Origin: Synechococcus sp. SB0662_bin_14
GTDB lineage: Bacteria; Cyanobacteriota; Cyanobacteriia; PCC-6307; Cyanobiaceae
Direction of reading: 5' to 3'
Length of the DNA stretch: 64,000 bases
Assembly (NCBI GenBank): GCA_009840445.1
Contig: VXNS01000021.1
Coordinates: 35,877 to 99,876 of the forward strand
Each line of letters begins with the position of its first letter. The stretch's first letter is position 1. The notes beneath the pieces are model-generated. The model worked only from the letters and a program-made list of their open reading frames with translations. It was not told where the DNA came from and searched no databases. The translations under genes were made by a program, and so were the position numbers. This document shows positions 50,262 to 58,625 of the stretch, piece after piece.

Positions 50262-51536
50262 CTACAGCACCGGCAGCCGCAGAAGCTGTGCCATCACGGC
50301 TGTTCCCGCAGGCAGTTCCGTAGCGGAGGCGTCAATCTCCAACAACAGGTCCGCCCCATGGAGGGACGCCAGCCGCGCTGAGCTCTGGTCACCACAAGGC
50401 GTGGCGAGAGGTTTCCCCCGGTGATCGGTGGTCAGGCGGGCACGGACCAGTTCCGGTCGGCCCGGTCGGCGCCGCAGCGGGGTGGCCAAGCGAACTTGCA
50501 GGCGAGGCCAGGGCTCTGGCGCCGCCCCTTCCAGGACCTGAAGCGCCGGCCAGACCAATTGCAGGAAGGTGACGGCAGCCGAGACAGGGTTGCCGGGGAG
50601 ACCAAAGAATCGGGCGCCGGCCATGGTGCCCGTAGCGAAAGGCCGGCCCGGCTTGAGAAAAAGTCGCCAAAATTGCAGTGTGCCCAGCCGCTCCAGCAGG
50701 GGGCGCACATGGTCTTCATCTCCAACGGACACCCCCCCTGTGCTGATCAACACGTCACTGCACCCGGCCAACGTCAGCAGTGCCGTCTCCAACCGTTGGG
50801 GATCGTCACCGACCCATTGTTGATCCGCCACCGTCAAACCCAACCGTTCCAGCAGCGAGAGCAGCAGCGGGCCGTTGCTGTCGCAGATGGTCCCGGGGGG
50901 AAGAGGATCCCCTGCCGGGCGCAACTCCGAACCCGTGATCAGCAGGGTCACCCGAGGCCGGGAATAAACCTGGGCCGTACATAGGCCACAAGCCAGTGCC
51001 CTGGCCACGTCCACACTGCTCAGCCGCTGCCCCACGCCACCCAACTGTTCGCCTGCGGCGGCTTCCTCTTGGGGGGAGCGAATCCACTGACCGGAACGGA
51101 CGGACGTCTCCAGGGTGACCATGGGGCCGGAGGTTTCCCCCTGCACCAGTTGCACGTCTTCCTGGGGCGCCACCGCATCAGCGCCGTCAGGCACCACAGC
51201 CCCTGTGAAGATCCGCACCGCCTGCCCTGGCTGCAGGGGACAGCCATAGGGGGCGCCAGCGGCTGAACATCCCACCACCGGCAGCGGCTCGCCCGGCCGG
51301 CCATCAACGGTGCGCAGGGCATAGCCGTCCATGCTGGAGGCCCGGAAACCGGGCACAGCCCTGGGCGCCACCAGCGGCGCTGCCAGCACCCGGCCACGGG
51401 CCTGGGGTAACGGGCAGTCGTCACGGCCTGGCAAGGGGTTCAGGGCCGCCAACAACCGGGTACGGGCCTGGTCCAGCGTGTACCCCTGCCTCACCTGTTG
51501 CACAACGCCAACTCCTTTGCCGTCACCCTGGACCAT
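50262..51536 (-). CDS. moeA: Molybdopterin molybdenumtransferase MoeA
   Basis: The product is 424 residues. MoeA inserts molybdate into adenylated molybdopterin. Domain III shows T-G-S-E-L near 200, D-S-N-G near 217, G-G-V-S-V-G-D-E-D near 258, and G-L-P-G-N-P-V-S-A near 306; the N-terminal S-M-D-G-Y-A is near 66. Presence implies a molybdoenzyme elsewhere in the genome. Convergent with the SPFH gene, 5 bases apart. Confidence 0.96.
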   Translation of the reverse strand: MVQGDGKGVGVVQQVRQGYTLDQARTRLLAALNPLPGRDDCPLPQARGRVLAAPLVAPRAVPGFRASSMDGYALRTVDGRPGEPLPVVGCSAAGAPYGCPLQPGQAVRIFTGAVVPDGADAVAPQEDVQLVQGETSGPMVTLETSVRSGQWIRSPQEEAAAGEQLGGVGQRLSSVDVARALACGLCTAQVYSRPRVTLLITGSELRPAGDPLPPGTICDSNGPLLLSLLERLGLTVADQQWVGDDPQRLETALLTLAGCSDVLISTGGVSVGDEDHVRPLLERLGTLQFWRLFLKPGRPFATGTMAGARFFGLPGNPVSAAVTFLQLVWPALQVLEGAAPEPWPRLQVRLATPLRRRPGRPELVRARLTTDHRGKPLATPCGDQSSARLASLHGADLLLEIDASATELPAGTAVMAQLLRLPVL

Positions 51537-51572
51537 CTGACCCTAAAACCAATGGCGACCAGTGGCTATCCC

Positions 51573-53351
51573 TCACGCCAGGGATTGGGACCAGGAGGTC
51601 TCCACTGCCTGGCGCCGCCACAGTTGTCGATAGGGTCCGCTCTGCTGAAGGAGCGTCTGATGCCGGCCGGATTGGACAATACGACCGGCCTCCATCACCA
51701 GCACCCGATCACAGGACGCGGCCGCCGCCAGTTGATGGCTGATGAACAGCACGGTGCTCTGGCGGTGATGGCGTAGACTCTCCAGGATGCCCGATGCGGT
51801 GGCGTTGTCCACGCTGGCCAGGGCGTCGTCCAGCACCAGGAGGGGCACCTGCTGAAGCAGCGCCCTGGCCAGGGCGCTGCGCTGCCGCTGACCACCGCTG
51901 AGGGTGATGCCCCGTTCTCCCACCATGGTGTCCAGCCCGCGGGGGAAACCTTCAATGTCCTGGCTGAGTTGGGCGGCGTCGGCATAGTGGATCACCTGCT
52001 GCCGCTCCGTCTCCGGCTGCCCATAGCGCAGGTTGTCCTCCATGGTGGCGGTGAACAGATAAGCCTCCTGGGGAACCAGGGCAATGCGACTTCTCAAATC
52101 ATCCAATCGCAGTTGCCGGATGTCTTGACCATCCAGAAAAACGCTCTTCTCCGGTGGATCAATGATGCGTCCCAGTAACCGGGCGACGGTGGACTTCCCA
52201 CAGCCCACTGCGCCCACAAGCGCCACCAATTCTCCAGGTTGCAGGGCAAAGCTCACCCCCGCCAGCACCTCTCTCGTGCTGGCGGGGTACCGGTAGTGAA
52301 GGTTCCGCACCTGGAGTTGCCCCGCCGGCTGGGGCGCCAACGGCTCGGCCGCTGCCGGGTCGGTGATCTGTGGCTGGCGCGCCAGCACCTCTTCCACCCG
52401 CTCCAGGCTCACCTGACCCACTTGAAAGGTGTTGATGGTGAACCCGAACAAGGCTGTGGGAAACACCAGCCGCTCAGCGTAGAGGAGCAGGGCCACAAAA
52501 CCGCCGATGCTGAGTCCTTGAGGATCCCCCAGTGCGGCGGCCTCCAGCCGTCCTGCACCCAATGCCAGAAGCAACAGCAGGCTGAGGTGACTGATTTTCT
52601 CCAGGGCGGGGAAGAGCGTAGACCGCACCTTGGCCAAAGCCAGCGCCGCGTTCCGGTAGCGGCGATTCAAGACGTCGAACGCTTCATGTTCGTTGGCCTG
52701 CTGACCGTAAATCTTGATGGCGCTGATCCCTGACAGGTCCTCCTGAATCAGGTCACTCAATTCCGAGAGATGCTCCTGCTGGCGACGCTGTAGCCGCGCC
52801 ATGCGTTTGCCGAACAGCGACACCAGCAGCAGCATGGCGGGGTGAAGCGACAACGCAGCCACGCTGAGACCCAGGTCAATGGACACCATGGCCGGCAGTT
52901 GCGTGCCATAGATCATGACCACGTTCACCATGTTCAAAACAGCAAAACCCAGCATCCGACGCACGTTGTTCACGTCGTAGGTGGCCCGGGTGATGAGTTC
53001 TCCGGTGCGCATCCGGGCCAACCAGCCAGGCTCCTGTCCCAGCAAGTGATCAAAGAGTTGTTGCCGCAGACCTGCCTCCACGGAAATGCCCACTCCGAAC
53101 ACCAGGAGACGAGAGGCCATGCGCACCACCGCCATGACCGTGGCCAAGCCCAGCAGCTTGGCGGCTCCGCTGACCAATTCCCCCATGGTGAACCCCGGCG
53201 CCAAGCGGTCAATGGTGTCCTGCACCAGCAGGGGAAGCACCGCGCCGATGAGGTTCAACGCCATCAACGCCATGACTCCCGCCGCCAACTGCTTTCCATG
53301 GGGCGCAAGCTGACGCCGTAGTCGCCTGAACTGCACACCGACTGGAGCCAT
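51573..53351 (-). CDS. ABC exporter half-transporter (MsbA/MDR-like)
   Basis: The product is 592 residues: a six-helix membrane domain (1-330) fused to an ATPase domain (about 350-580). Walker A G-A-V-G-C-G-K-S-T (the usual G-x-S-G-S-G carries V-G-C), Q-loop V-P-Q-E-A-Y-L, signature L-S-G-G-Q-R-Q-R-S-A, Walker B L-L-V-L-D-D-A with Asp in place of the usual catalytic Glu, H-loop S-H-Q-L. The degenerate catalytic residue suggests it acts as the non-hydrolysing half of a heterodimer. Start ATG 53351. Substrate unknown. Confidence 0.92.
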   Translation of the reverse strand: MAPVGVQFRRLRRQLAPHGKQLAAGVMALMALNLIGAVLPLLVQDTIDRLAPGFTMGELVSGAAKLLGLATVMAVVRMASRLLVFGVGISVEAGLRQQLFDHLLGQEPGWLARMRTGELITRATYDVNNVRRMLGFAVLNMVNVVMIYGTQLPAMVSIDLGLSVAALSLHPAMLLLVSLFGKRMARLQRRQQEHLSELSDLIQEDLSGISAIKIYGQQANEHEAFDVLNRRYRNAALALAKVRSTLFPALEKISHLSLLLLLALGAGRLEAAALGDPQGLSIGGFVALLLYAERLVFPTALFGFTINTFQVGQVSLERVEEVLARQPQITDPAAAEPLAPQPAGQLQVRNLHYRYPASTREVLAGVSFALQPGELVALVGAVGCGKSTVARLLGRIIDPPEKSVFLDGQDIRQLRLDDLRSRIALVPQEAYLFTATMEDNLRYGQPETERQQVIHYADAAQLSQDIEGFPRGLDTMVGERGITLSGGQRQRSALARALLQQVPLLVLDDALASVDNATASGILESLRHHRQSTVLFISHQLAAAASCDRVLVMEAGRIVQSGRHQTLLQQSGPYRQLWRRQAVETSWSQSLA

Positions 53352-53431
53352 GGCACTGTTGCGCTGCGGGCAGCCTAGGAGACCCAAGGGAGGCTATACT
53401 GTGTCCGGGTGCGTGCCCGAAGGAGAGTCCA

Positions 53432-53752
53432 GTGGCGAGCCAGCAACAGCAGCATCCCCTCCACGGCAGGGATCGTCCAGTGGTGGATCGCCTTCTCCAG
53501 GTTCAATCGCCCCGTGATCAGGATCTGGTGGATGGCGCCCGGCTACTCCAGCGTTATCGCGACTTCCCCGGCGCTGAGGATATCCGCAACGACCTGAGAA
53601 CAGTCTTGAAAACATGGGGACTGAGCCAGTCGTCCCTCTACCAGCGCAGTCGCGCCATTTGGGCCAGTGGGTTTCGGCCAAACCTTGCCGCGGATGACGG
53701 CCTGGTGGGCAGTGGCTTTGACAGCACCAGCGAGGCCCCCACACCTTCCTGA
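53432..53752 (+). CDS. DUF3288 family protein
   Basis: The product is 106 residues from a GTG start at 53432, supported by AAGGAGAG at 53420-53427 just upstream. It matches DUF3288, a small cyanobacterial/plastid-lineage family of unknown function: H-P-L-H-G-R-D-R-P-V-V-D-R-L-L, A-R-L-L-Q-R-Y-R-D-F-P-G-A-E-D-I-R-N-D-L, and W-G-L-S-Q-S-S-L. Soluble, no signal peptide. Divergent from the ABC transporter gene. Confidence 0.8.
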   Translation: MASQQQQHPLHGRDRPVVDRLLQVQSPRDQDLVDGARLLQRYRDFPGAEDIRNDLRTVLKTWGLSQSSLYQRSRAIWASGFRPNLAADDGLVGSGFDSTSEAPTPS

Positions 53753-53863
53753 GCAACCCGATTCTCCAGAGGCTTCTAAAATTTCGTAACAGGAATCTGA
53801 GGAATTCCTTAAGAACAGGGGGATTGCTTTGTTAGAAAAGCTACCAAACTGCCCTTCTTGCAG

Positions 53864-54076
53864 ATGGTTGGCCTTTACGACGCCTGTGGGATCCTCAGGT
53901 TTGCCGCACACGAGTCGGCTGACTGCTTGGCCTACGCAGAATTTTTCGAGCTGCAGGACGGGGACTTCACCGTTGAGTCGTTACTCATGGGGCACACCCA
54001 GGATGGTGGGGCTGCCCTGCCCCCATCAGCGCAAGACGTAAGCCGTCCACCACGTGCTCCCGTTGCTCCACGGTAA
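53864..54076 (+). CDS. Small hypothetical protein
   Basis: A 70-residue ORF from ATG 53864 (or TTG 53858) reads M-V-G-L-Y-D-A-C-G-I-L-R-F-A-A-H-E-S-A-D-C-L-A-Y-A-E-F-F, which looks like genuine protein. Its last 30 residues are low complexity and overlap the DegT gene end on the opposite strand. I suspect a lineage-conserved Synechococcus small protein but cannot name a family. Confidence 0.45.
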   Translation: MVGLYDACGILRFAAHESADCLAYAEFFELQDGDFTVESLLMGHTQDGGAALPPSAQDVSRPPRAPVAPR

Positions 54077-55136
54077 GCTCCGGGAACATGGGAAGGCTCA
54101 ACACCTCGTCAGCAAGACACTCCGTGACGGGCAGGGCTCCAACGCCATACCCCAGGTTCCCGTAGGCCTGCTGACGGTGGATCGGAATGGGGTAATAGAT
54201 GATGGTGTTGATGCCCTGCTGTTGTAGGCCGTCCCGCACCTGGTTACGAACCTGAGGTCCGGCGCCAGGAATGCGCACCACGAATTGATTCCAACTGTGA
54301 CCAGCCACCCCCGGCCCGGGCAACACCAGGCCACTGACGTGGGCCAGGCCCTGGCCATAGGCCTCGGCGTGCTGCCTGCGGGCGTTGATGAGCGATGGCA
54401 GATGGGGAAGCTTGACCAGGAGGATCGCCGCTTGCAGGGCATCCAGCCGTGAGTTGTAGCCCAGAGCGTTGTGGACGTAGCGCTCAGCCATGCCGTGGAC
54501 AGCCAGTTCCCGCATCTGCCGCGCCAGTTGGGAATCGTTGGTGGTGATGCAGCCCCCATCCCCGGCCGCACCCAAATTCTTTGTGGGGAAGAAGCTGAAA
54601 CATCCCACGTCTCCCCAAGCCCCCACGGGCCGACCAGCCCAACGGGATCCTGCGGCCTGGGCGCAGTCCTCCACCACCTTCAGACCGTGACGGTGCGCCA
54701 AGGCCATGCACCGCTCCATATTCAGGGGACGACCAAACAGATGCACCGGCAGCAGCGCCCGGGTGCGCGGCCCGATGGCGGCCTCCACCTGGTCCAGATC
54801 CAGCAGGTAGGTGCCGGGATCCACGTCCACAAAGACGGGGCGAGCCCCCACCGCACTGACGGCCTCAGCGGTGGCAAAGAAGCTGAACGCGGTGGTGATC
54901 ACCTCGTCGCCGATGCCCACGTCCAAGGCACGCAGCGCCAGGATGAGGGCATCGGTGCCACTGTTGCAGCTCACCGCATGGGCTGTGCCCACGCTCCGGG
55001 CAAAGGCGTCCTCGAATTGGGCCACCACCTTGCCGCCGATGTACTGCCCGGAGTGGAGCACCTCCAGCACGGCCTGATCCAGAGCCGGACCCATGGTCTC
55101 AAGCTGACTGCGCAGATCAAAGGGCGGCACGGCCAT
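53985..55136 (-). CDS. DegT/DnrJ/EryC1/StrS-family sugar aminotransferase
   Basis: The product is 383 residues. PLP-dependent aminotransferase of nucleotide-sugar pathways. Seen: G-T-A-H-A-V-S-C-N-S-G-T-D-A-L near 50-60, V-E-D-C-A-Q-A-A-G, and the PLP lysine in F-S-F-F-P-T-K-N-L-G-A-A-G-D-G-G near 180. It probably makes an amino sugar for LPS, glycan or exopolysaccharide. No other sugar genes sit next to it. Start ATG 55136. Confidence 0.92.
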   Translation of the reverse strand: MAVPPFDLRSQLETMGPALDQAVLEVLHSGQYIGGKVVAQFEDAFARSVGTAHAVSCNSGTDALILALRALDVGIGDEVITTAFSFFATAEAVSAVGARPVFVDVDPGTYLLDLDQVEAAIGPRTRALLPVHLFGRPLNMERCMALAHRHGLKVVEDCAQAAGSRWAGRPVGAWGDVGCFSFFPTKNLGAAGDGGCITTNDSQLARQMRELAVHGMAERYVHNALGYNSRLDALQAAILLVKLPHLPSLINARRQHAEAYGQGLAHVSGLVLPGPGVAGHSWNQFVVRIPGAGPQVRNQVRDGLQQQGINTIIYYPIPIHRQQAYGNLGYGVGALPVTECLADEVLSLPMFPELTVEQREHVVDGLRLALMGAGQPHHPGCAP

Positions 55137-55154
55137 CGGGCGGTCCACCGCGCT

Positions 55155-55754
55155 TCAACCGAACCAGGCGGGCTCAGCCCCGGGATGCCACTTGATGTTG
55201 CAGCCCAGAGAGGGACGCTGCAGGGCCGCAACCGGCCGACCCGTCAGGACTGCATCCAGGGCAGTCCGCAGGTCGGCGCCGTCACAGGAAACGCCGTTGC
55301 CGGGGCGAGATCCATCCAATTGGCCCCGATAGACCAGCGTGTGGTTGGCGTCAAAGAGGAAGAAATCCGGTGTGCAGGCTGCATGAAAGGCTTTTGCCAC
55401 AGCCTGGTCTCCGTCATGGAGGTAGTGCATCTCCATGCCAAGGCGCTGCTTCTGGGCCGCCATGAACCGGGGACCATCCTCCGGGTGGGTCTGCAAGCTA
55501 TTGCTGCCAATGCCCACAAGGCTCACCCGCCCTCTGTAGCCTTGATCCAGGCGGGCCAGTTCAGGCTCCACATGCTTCACAAAGGGGCAATGGACCGCCA
55601 GAAACATCACCAGCACAGGCTCGGGGGGAAGCTGGCTTCTGGAGAGGGCCTGGCCATCCTCCACCCGTGGCAGTTGCCAGGGGGGCATGGATGTTCCCAG
55701 GGGAAGCATAGTGGATTCCGTGCGCGCCACGAGACTCGGGGGGTTGGGGAACAT
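55155..55754 (-). CDS. Thioredoxin-like (AhpC/TSA-type) protein
   Basis: The product is 199 residues. Thioredoxin-fold sequence with F-L-A-V-H-C-P-F-V-K-H-V-E-P-E-L, where the first Cys of the active site is kept and the CxxC partner is replaced. It resembles the peroxiredoxin/redoxin subset that begins with a low-complexity leader. A second Cys sits in S-L-G-C-N-I-K-W near the end. Likely a reductant or peroxidase, partner unknown. ATG 55754 or 55709 could be the start. 18 bases upstream of the DegT gene on the same strand. Confidence 0.82.
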   Translation of the reverse strand: MFPNPPSLVARTESTMLPLGTSMPPWQLPRVEDGQALSRSQLPPEPVLVMFLAVHCPFVKHVEPELARLDQGYRGRVSLVGIGSNSLQTHPEDGPRFMAAQKQRLGMEMHYLHDGDQAVAKAFHAACTPDFFLFDANHTLVYRGQLDGSRPGNGVSCDGADLRTALDAVLTGRPVAALQRPSLGCNIKWHPGAEPAWFG

Positions 55755-55793
55755 GGGGGAGTGTAATGGCTGACACACCCCACGCGGGTTTCC

Positions 55794-57533
55794 ATGCTCG
55801 TACCTCCCGAGGCCAGGTTTCAGAGCCTGCTCCCCCTATTAGCTCGGCATCGGCATCGGATTCCCCTGCTGGCGGGGTCCTGCTGCACCGTGGTCTACGT
55901 GGGCACGTTACCTCTCCTTGCTCAGGTGGCTGGCCCCTTGCTGCCAGCCATTGGCGGGGGAACCTTCCAGGAAGCCCTGCGCATCGTCGCGGTCACCATG
56001 GCCGTTTTCCTGGTCCACAAAATGGCCCAATACGGCCAGGACACTCTGTTTGCCGGTCCGGCTCTACAGGTGAGCCAGGCCCTGCGCCAGACCGTCTTTG
56101 CCCGTCTGCAGCGGTTGGCCTTGCCCGCCTTGGAAAAACTGTCCAGCGGTGATCTGGCCTATCGCCTCACGGAAGACGGGGATCGCGTCGGGGAGGTGAT
56201 CTACAAGACCCTCCACGACAGCACACCCAGCGCCCTGTCGCTGGTGGCGGTGCTGGGGTACATGTCTTTGCTGGATGGACCGCTCACCGCAGCTACCCTA
56301 TTGCTGGCCCCCGTCATGGTCGGGCTGGTGGGCTGGTTCGGCCGCAAGGTGCTGCGAGCTTCGGAGCGCAGCCAGGTCCAGGTCAGTGCCCTGGCATCTC
56401 TGCTGGCGGAAGCCGTTGGCGGCTTGCACCTGGTGCGGGCGTTTGCCTCGGAAGACTGGCTCCAGCAGCGCTTTGCCCGCCAGATTGACCGACACTGCCG
56501 CGCCCGCGCCCACACCCTGGAACTGGTGGCGGTGCAGCATCCGGTGGTGGGCTTTCTGCAAGCGACAGGAATCCTGGCCATTTTGCTGCTGGGGGCTTGG
56601 CGCATCCATACCGGCAGCCTCACCGCCGAGCAGTTCAGCAGCTACGGGATTGCCCTGCTCATGCTCATTGACCCCATCAGTCACCTCACCGCCAATTTCA
56701 ACGAGTTCCAGCAGGGTCAGGCCTCACTGCGGCGCCTGCGGGCCTTGGAGCAGGAGCCCCTGGAGCCTCCGGACCCCCCCCGGCCCCTCAGCCTCGGCAA
56801 GGTGCGGGGTGAATTGCGCTTTGAAGATGTCCACTTCAGCCATACGCCAAGCCAGCGCCTCTTCCAAGACCTCACCCTCCATGTGAGGCCTGGCCAACTG
56901 GTGGCGCTGGTGGGTGCTTCAGGGGCCGGCAAGTCCACCCTGTTTTCCCTGCTGCTGCGCTTCAACATCCCCCAGCAGGGGCGCATTCTGCTGGATGACA
57001 AGGACTTGTGCCATGTGCGGGCGGCTGAGTTACGCCGTCAGATGGCATTGGTGCCCCAGGATGCGCTGCTCTTCTCCGGAACCGTTGCCGAAACCATTGA
57101 CTTTGGCCGTGGCCATAGCCCGGCGGCCATCCGCCACGCCGCGCAACTGGCCAATGCGGAGGCGTTCATCCTGGCCATGGGGGGCTATGGGGCCAGGATT
57201 GAGGAGCGCACCACCAACCTCTCGGGCGGGCAGCGTCAGCGGCTGGCCATTGCCCGGGCCGTGGTGGGTGATCCGGCGGTGCTCCTGCTGGACGAGGCCA
57301 CCAGCGCCCTGGATGCGGAAACGGAGGCCGCTGTGCAACAGGGCCTCAAGCGGGCCATGGCGGGACGCACGGTGCTGGTGATTGCCCATCGCCTGGCCAC
57401 TGTGCAGGGGGCGGATCAGATTCTGGTGTTGGAGAAGGGTGTGATCGTTGAACAAGGCAGCCATCAGCAACTCCTGTCCCGCGCCGGCCGGTACGAGGAA
57501 CTGTGCCGCCAGCAGTTGATTCACACCAGGTGA
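55794..57533 (+). CDS. ABC exporter half-transporter
   Basis: The product is 579 residues: membrane domain (1-320), then ATPase. Walker A G-A-S-G-A-G-K-S-T, Q-loop V-P-Q-D-A-L-L, signature L-S-G-G-Q-R-Q-R-L-A, Walker B L-L-L-D-E-A-T-S-A-L-D, and H-loop A-H-R-L. Unlike the half-transporter at 51573-53351 it has the normal catalytic Glu, so the two could be complementary halves, though they are 2.4 kb apart and on opposite strands. Substrate unknown. Divergent from the thioredoxin-like gene. Confidence 0.92.
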   Translation: MLVPPEARFQSLLPLLARHRHRIPLLAGSCCTVVYVGTLPLLAQVAGPLLPAIGGGTFQEALRIVAVTMAVFLVHKMAQYGQDTLFAGPALQVSQALRQTVFARLQRLALPALEKLSSGDLAYRLTEDGDRVGEVIYKTLHDSTPSALSLVAVLGYMSLLDGPLTAATLLLAPVMVGLVGWFGRKVLRASERSQVQVSALASLLAEAVGGLHLVRAFASEDWLQQRFARQIDRHCRARAHTLELVAVQHPVVGFLQATGILAILLLGAWRIHTGSLTAEQFSSYGIALLMLIDPISHLTANFNEFQQGQASLRRLRALEQEPLEPPDPPRPLSLGKVRGELRFEDVHFSHTPSQRLFQDLTLHVRPGQLVALVGASGAGKSTLFSLLLRFNIPQQGRILLDDKDLCHVRAAELRRQMALVPQDALLFSGTVAETIDFGRGHSPAAIRHAAQLANAEAFILAMGGYGARIEERTTNLSGGQRQRLAIARAVVGDPAVLLLDEATSALDAETEAAVQQGLKRAMAGRTVLVIAHRLATVQGADQILVLEKGVIVEQGSHQQLLSRAGRYEELCRQQLIHTR

Positions 57534-57593
57534 TTGGCGCCGGTACAGGGAGACGAAGGTGATAAAATTGCAACGCAACTTTAATCCGCAAGG

Positions 57594-57842
57594 ATGGCAA
57601 ACGAAAACCAGCCGACCACGTCACCGAGCGATGCGCCCATTTTGAGTTTTGAAGGCAAACGCTATGACATCAACAGCTTGCCGGACGACATCAAGCAGCT
57701 TGTCATTGGGATGCAAACAGCCAATGCGCAAATCAAGATGCATGAAGACACACTCAAGCTTCTGAGCATTAGCCGCCAAACCATGGCCAGGCAACTCAAC
57801 GAACGGCTTCGCACCATTGACCCTCTGCCTGAGGCCACATAG
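57594..57842 (+). CDS. DUF6447 family small protein
   Basis: The product is 82 residues with a hydrophilic N-terminus, the conserved-looking S-F-E-G-K-R-Y-D-I-N-S-L-P-D-D-I-K-Q-L-V near residues 18-37, and a predicted helical, charged C-terminus. It fits DUF6447, a short family I associate with marine cyanobacteria and their phages. Function unknown. 60 bases downstream of the ABC transporter on the same strand. Confidence 0.7.
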   Translation: MANENQPTTSPSDAPILSFEGKRYDINSLPDDIKQLVIGMQTANAQIKMHEDTLKLLSISRQTMARQLNERLRTIDPLPEAT

Positions 57843-57906
57843 TTTTCCCTCATCGGGTCATGGGGACCAGGGAGCATCCAGCCCCCGGTCCACATCGCCA
57901 ACCGGC

Positions 57907-58587
57907 TCAGTGACCGGCTCCCAAAGGCTCCAGCTCCAGAAACCGAAACACTTTCTCGTCACCGTCACAACGGATCAACCGTTCACGCAAAGTCCAGTGA
58001 CCGGTGGTCAGGGGCGCAAAGACATCGCTGAAATGCTGTTCCGGACCCAGGGGCTCACCACTACGGGGATCGCTGTAGCGGCTCCGATAGTGGCGGCTCA
58101 GGTATCCGGCACCTGTCTCGGTGACGGCCTCCGTGTGGATGGTCACCACTTGGCCGTGGATATGGCGATGGACCATGGTCACCACGTTGCCCCGGATGCG
58201 ATAGCGGTCACCCGCCGCCTTGCCGGTGACAACCACCTCCATGCCCACGGCATTGGTATCCCCGGCAATAAAGCCGTTGTCCCCATGCACCTGCCCAAAA
58301 GGGCGACGCACCCGATGGATGGTCACCTCCCAGAGTTGGTTATGCACCGCCTTGGCCAAGGCCTGATCCGATAGGCCCTCAACCTGGGCCTTGAGGTCCG
58401 CCCCCACTTGAAACGTGCCAGTTGCCGTGTCTCCCGCCCTGGCCACCTCACAACGCCCCCGGTAACCCGGGAAGCCCTGGTCCCAGGTGTAGCGATTCTC
58501 GTAGGCCGCCTGGAAAGCATGGCGGCAATCTGCACCTGGTTTCAGGGTGGGGGCAGACAGTTCGGTGGGCACGATGGTGACGGTCAT
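57907..58587 (-). CDS. DUF3386 family protein
   Basis: The product is 226 residues. It matches DUF3386, a cyanobacterial family: A-D-C-R-H-A-F-Q-A-A-Y-E-N-R-Y-T-W near residue 20-36, repeated beta-strand-rich sequence (V-E-V-T-I-H-R-V-R-R type segments), and a conserved H-Y-R-S-R-Y. No signal peptide or membrane segment. Function unknown. Convergent with the DUF6447 gene. Confidence 0.8.
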   Translation of the reverse strand: MTVTIVPTELSAPTLKPGADCRHAFQAAYENRYTWDQGFPGYRGRCEVARAGDTATGTFQVGADLKAQVEGLSDQALAKAVHNQLWEVTIHRVRRPFGQVHGDNGFIAGDTNAVGMEVVVTGKAAGDRYRIRGNVVTMVHRHIHGQVVTIHTEAVTETGAGYLSRHYRSRYSDPRSGEPLGPEQHFSDVFAPLTTGHWTLRERLIRCDGDEKVFRFLELEPLGAGH

Positions 58588-58625
58588 GGTTCAACAGCGG
58601 TTCAGGCAATGATAGTGAAGGGTCG

